From Burkholderiales bacterium (GTDB lineage: Bacteria > Pseudomonadota > Gammaproteobacteria > Burkholderiales > Casimicrobiaceae), in NCBI GenBank assembly GCA_905339295.1, contig CAJPFI010000014.1, forward strand, positions 43,198-107,197: a DNA stretch of 64,000 bases, read 5' to 3'. The position numbers and the translations under genes are program-made. The notes below the pieces were generated by a model. It saw nothing but the letters and a program-made list of their open reading frames with translations. It did no database searches and had not been told where the DNA came from. Shown in pieces: positions 63,048-64,000 of this stretch; within the stretch, counting starts at the first letter, position 1; every line of letters begins with the position of its first letter.

Positions 63048-64000
63048 TCGCCCGGGAACAGGTCGGCGGCGCCGGCCGGCGAGGGCGGCGCCAGGCCCAG
63101 GAGGCGCCAGGCGAGCGCGGTCGCGACGCGTCCGCGCGGCGTGCGCTGCAGGAAACCCTGCTGGATCAGGTAGGGCTCGAGCACGTCCTCGATCGTGTCG
63201 CGCTCCTCGCCGATCGCGGCGGCGAGGTTGTCGACGCCGACCGGGCCGCCGTCGAACTTCTGCACGATGGTGGCCAGGAGCTTGCGGTCCATCACGTCGA
63301 GGCCGGACGCGTCGACGTCGAGCATCGAGAGCGCGGCGTCGGCGACGGCGCGGTCGACCTTGCCGGAGGCGCGGACCTCGGCGAAGTCGCGCACGCGGCG
63401 CAGCAGCCGGTTGGCGATGCGCGGCGTGCCGCGCGAACGGCGCGCGATCTCGATCGCGCCCTCGGCGTCGACGGAGACCGACAGCAGCCTGGCCGACCGC
63501 GCCACGATGCGCGTCAGCTCCTCGGGCGAGTAGAACTCGAGCCGTGCCACGATGCCGAAACGGTCGCGCAGCGGATTGGTCAGCATGCCCGCGCGCGTCG
63601 TCGCGCCGATCAGCGTGAACGGCGGCAGGTCGAGCTTGACGCTGCGCGCCGCCGGTCCCTCGCCGATCATGATGTCGATCTGGAAGTCCTCGAGCGCCGG
63701 GTAGAGGATCTCCTCGACGATCGGCGAGAGCCGGTGGATCTCGTCGATGAACAGCACGTCGCGCGGCTCGAGGTTGGTGAGCAGCGCGGCGAGGTCGCCC
63801 GGCCGCTCGAGCACCGGCCCCGAGGTCTGGCGCAGGTTCACGCCGAGTTCGTGCGCGACGATGTGCGACAGCGTCGTCTTGCCGAGGCCTGGCGGGCCGA
63901 ACAGAAGCACGTGATCCATCGCTTCGCTGCGCATCTTCGCCGCGCCGATGAAGATCTCCAGCTGCTCGCGCGCCTTGGACTGGCCGACGTATTCCGCAAG
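63044..64000 (-). CDS. ruvB: Holliday junction helicase RuvB (partial, 5' end outside window)
   Basis: The visible 318 residues ([18 protein letters not shown] onward) cover nearly the whole protein; only the first 20-30 residues lie beyond 64000. Walker [10 protein letters not shown], Walker [10 protein letters not shown], sensor GATTRAGML, and the winged-helix end [17 protein letters not shown] are intact. It drives branch migration with RuvA. The stop overlaps the ybgC start. Confidence 0.97.
   Translation of the reverse strand, partial: LAEYVGQSKAREQLEIFIGAAKMRSEAMDHVLLFGPPGLGKTTLSHIVAHELGVNLRQTSGPVLERPGDLAALLTNLEPRDVLFIDEIHRLSPIVEEILYPALEDFQIDIMIGEGPAARSVKLDLPPFTLIGATTRAGMLTNPLRDRFGIVARLEFYSPEELTRIVARSARLLSVSVDAEGAIEIARRSRGTPRIANRLLRRVRDFAEVRASGKVDRAVADAALSMLDVDASGLDVMDRKLLATIVQKFDGGPVGVDNLAAAIGEERDTIEDVLEPYLIQQGFLQRTPRGRVATALAWRLLGLAPPSPAGAADLFPGE

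Overview
The window is about 70% GC, densely packed and almost free of long spacers. Gene content points to a betaproteobacterium, probably a poorly characterised lineage near Burkholderiales, Nitrosomonadales or Rhodocyclales. The signs are a DksA lacking most zinc-finger cysteines, a DUF2788 protein, STAS protein next to hslV, ubiH-type hydroxylase next to dsbC, pyrC next to the RNase P RNA gene, and a ruvB-ybgC-tolQ-tolR-tolA cluster. This placement is inference from gene content; no rRNA or tRNA gene was found.

Layout. 1-4.2 kb: two unrelated sugar-acid dehydratases (UxaA type and IlvD/Edd type) and an AllA-like protein. 4.3-10 kb: membrane and sulfur-relay proteins, a VOC-ECF sigma-anti-sigma cassette with overlapping genes and a small membrane peptide, then a TPR protein. 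10-20 kb: a DapA-like protein, RraA-like aldolase, radical SAM protein, OsmC, MetY, hydrolase, DUF2189 protein, acetyltransferases and RsmE. 20-27 kb: holA, lptE and leuS, a usual housekeeping cluster, here split by a two-gene glycosyltransferase/epimerase islet on the other strand. 27-34.5 kb: a GDT1-type transporter, a DsbD-like reductase with a partner redoxin, a LysE exporter, and a minus-strand operon of AEC transporter, HAD phosphatase and SAF oxidoreductase. 34.6-46 kb: hslU, a degenerate SodC-like lipoprotein, fabI, an FAD oxidoreductase, rnpB, pyrC, dksA, sodC, sodB, a STAS protein, hslV and ubiH. 46-50 kb: dsbC and an envelope-stress-like operon (SPFH protein with an added helix-turn-helix, DUF4019 protein, double zinc-ribbon membrane protein) resembling Bacillus YdjI/YdjG but without PspA. 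50-58 kb: SDR, HAD, lipoprotein, acetyltransferase, ferredoxin reductase, a 1.9-kb gene-poor gap with one small gene, pepN and an FKBP isomerase. 58.6-64 kb: a PilZ-motif protein, then tolA-tolR-tolQ-ybgC-ruvB, with ruvB cut by the window end.

The most unusual signal is a family of about 25 short stem-loop repeats in seven intergenic clusters. The stem changes by paired substitutions between clusters, the TGAA loop is nearly always kept, and most copies read in the direction of the gene they follow. In four genes the loop itself supplies the TGA stop codon. They look like GTGG-flanked REP elements. Other short elements include an 84-bp element with perfect 23-bp inverted ends, a 55-bp palindrome beside rnpB, a 56-bp direct duplication, and 7-bp tandem repeats lying directly against the start codons of two genes.
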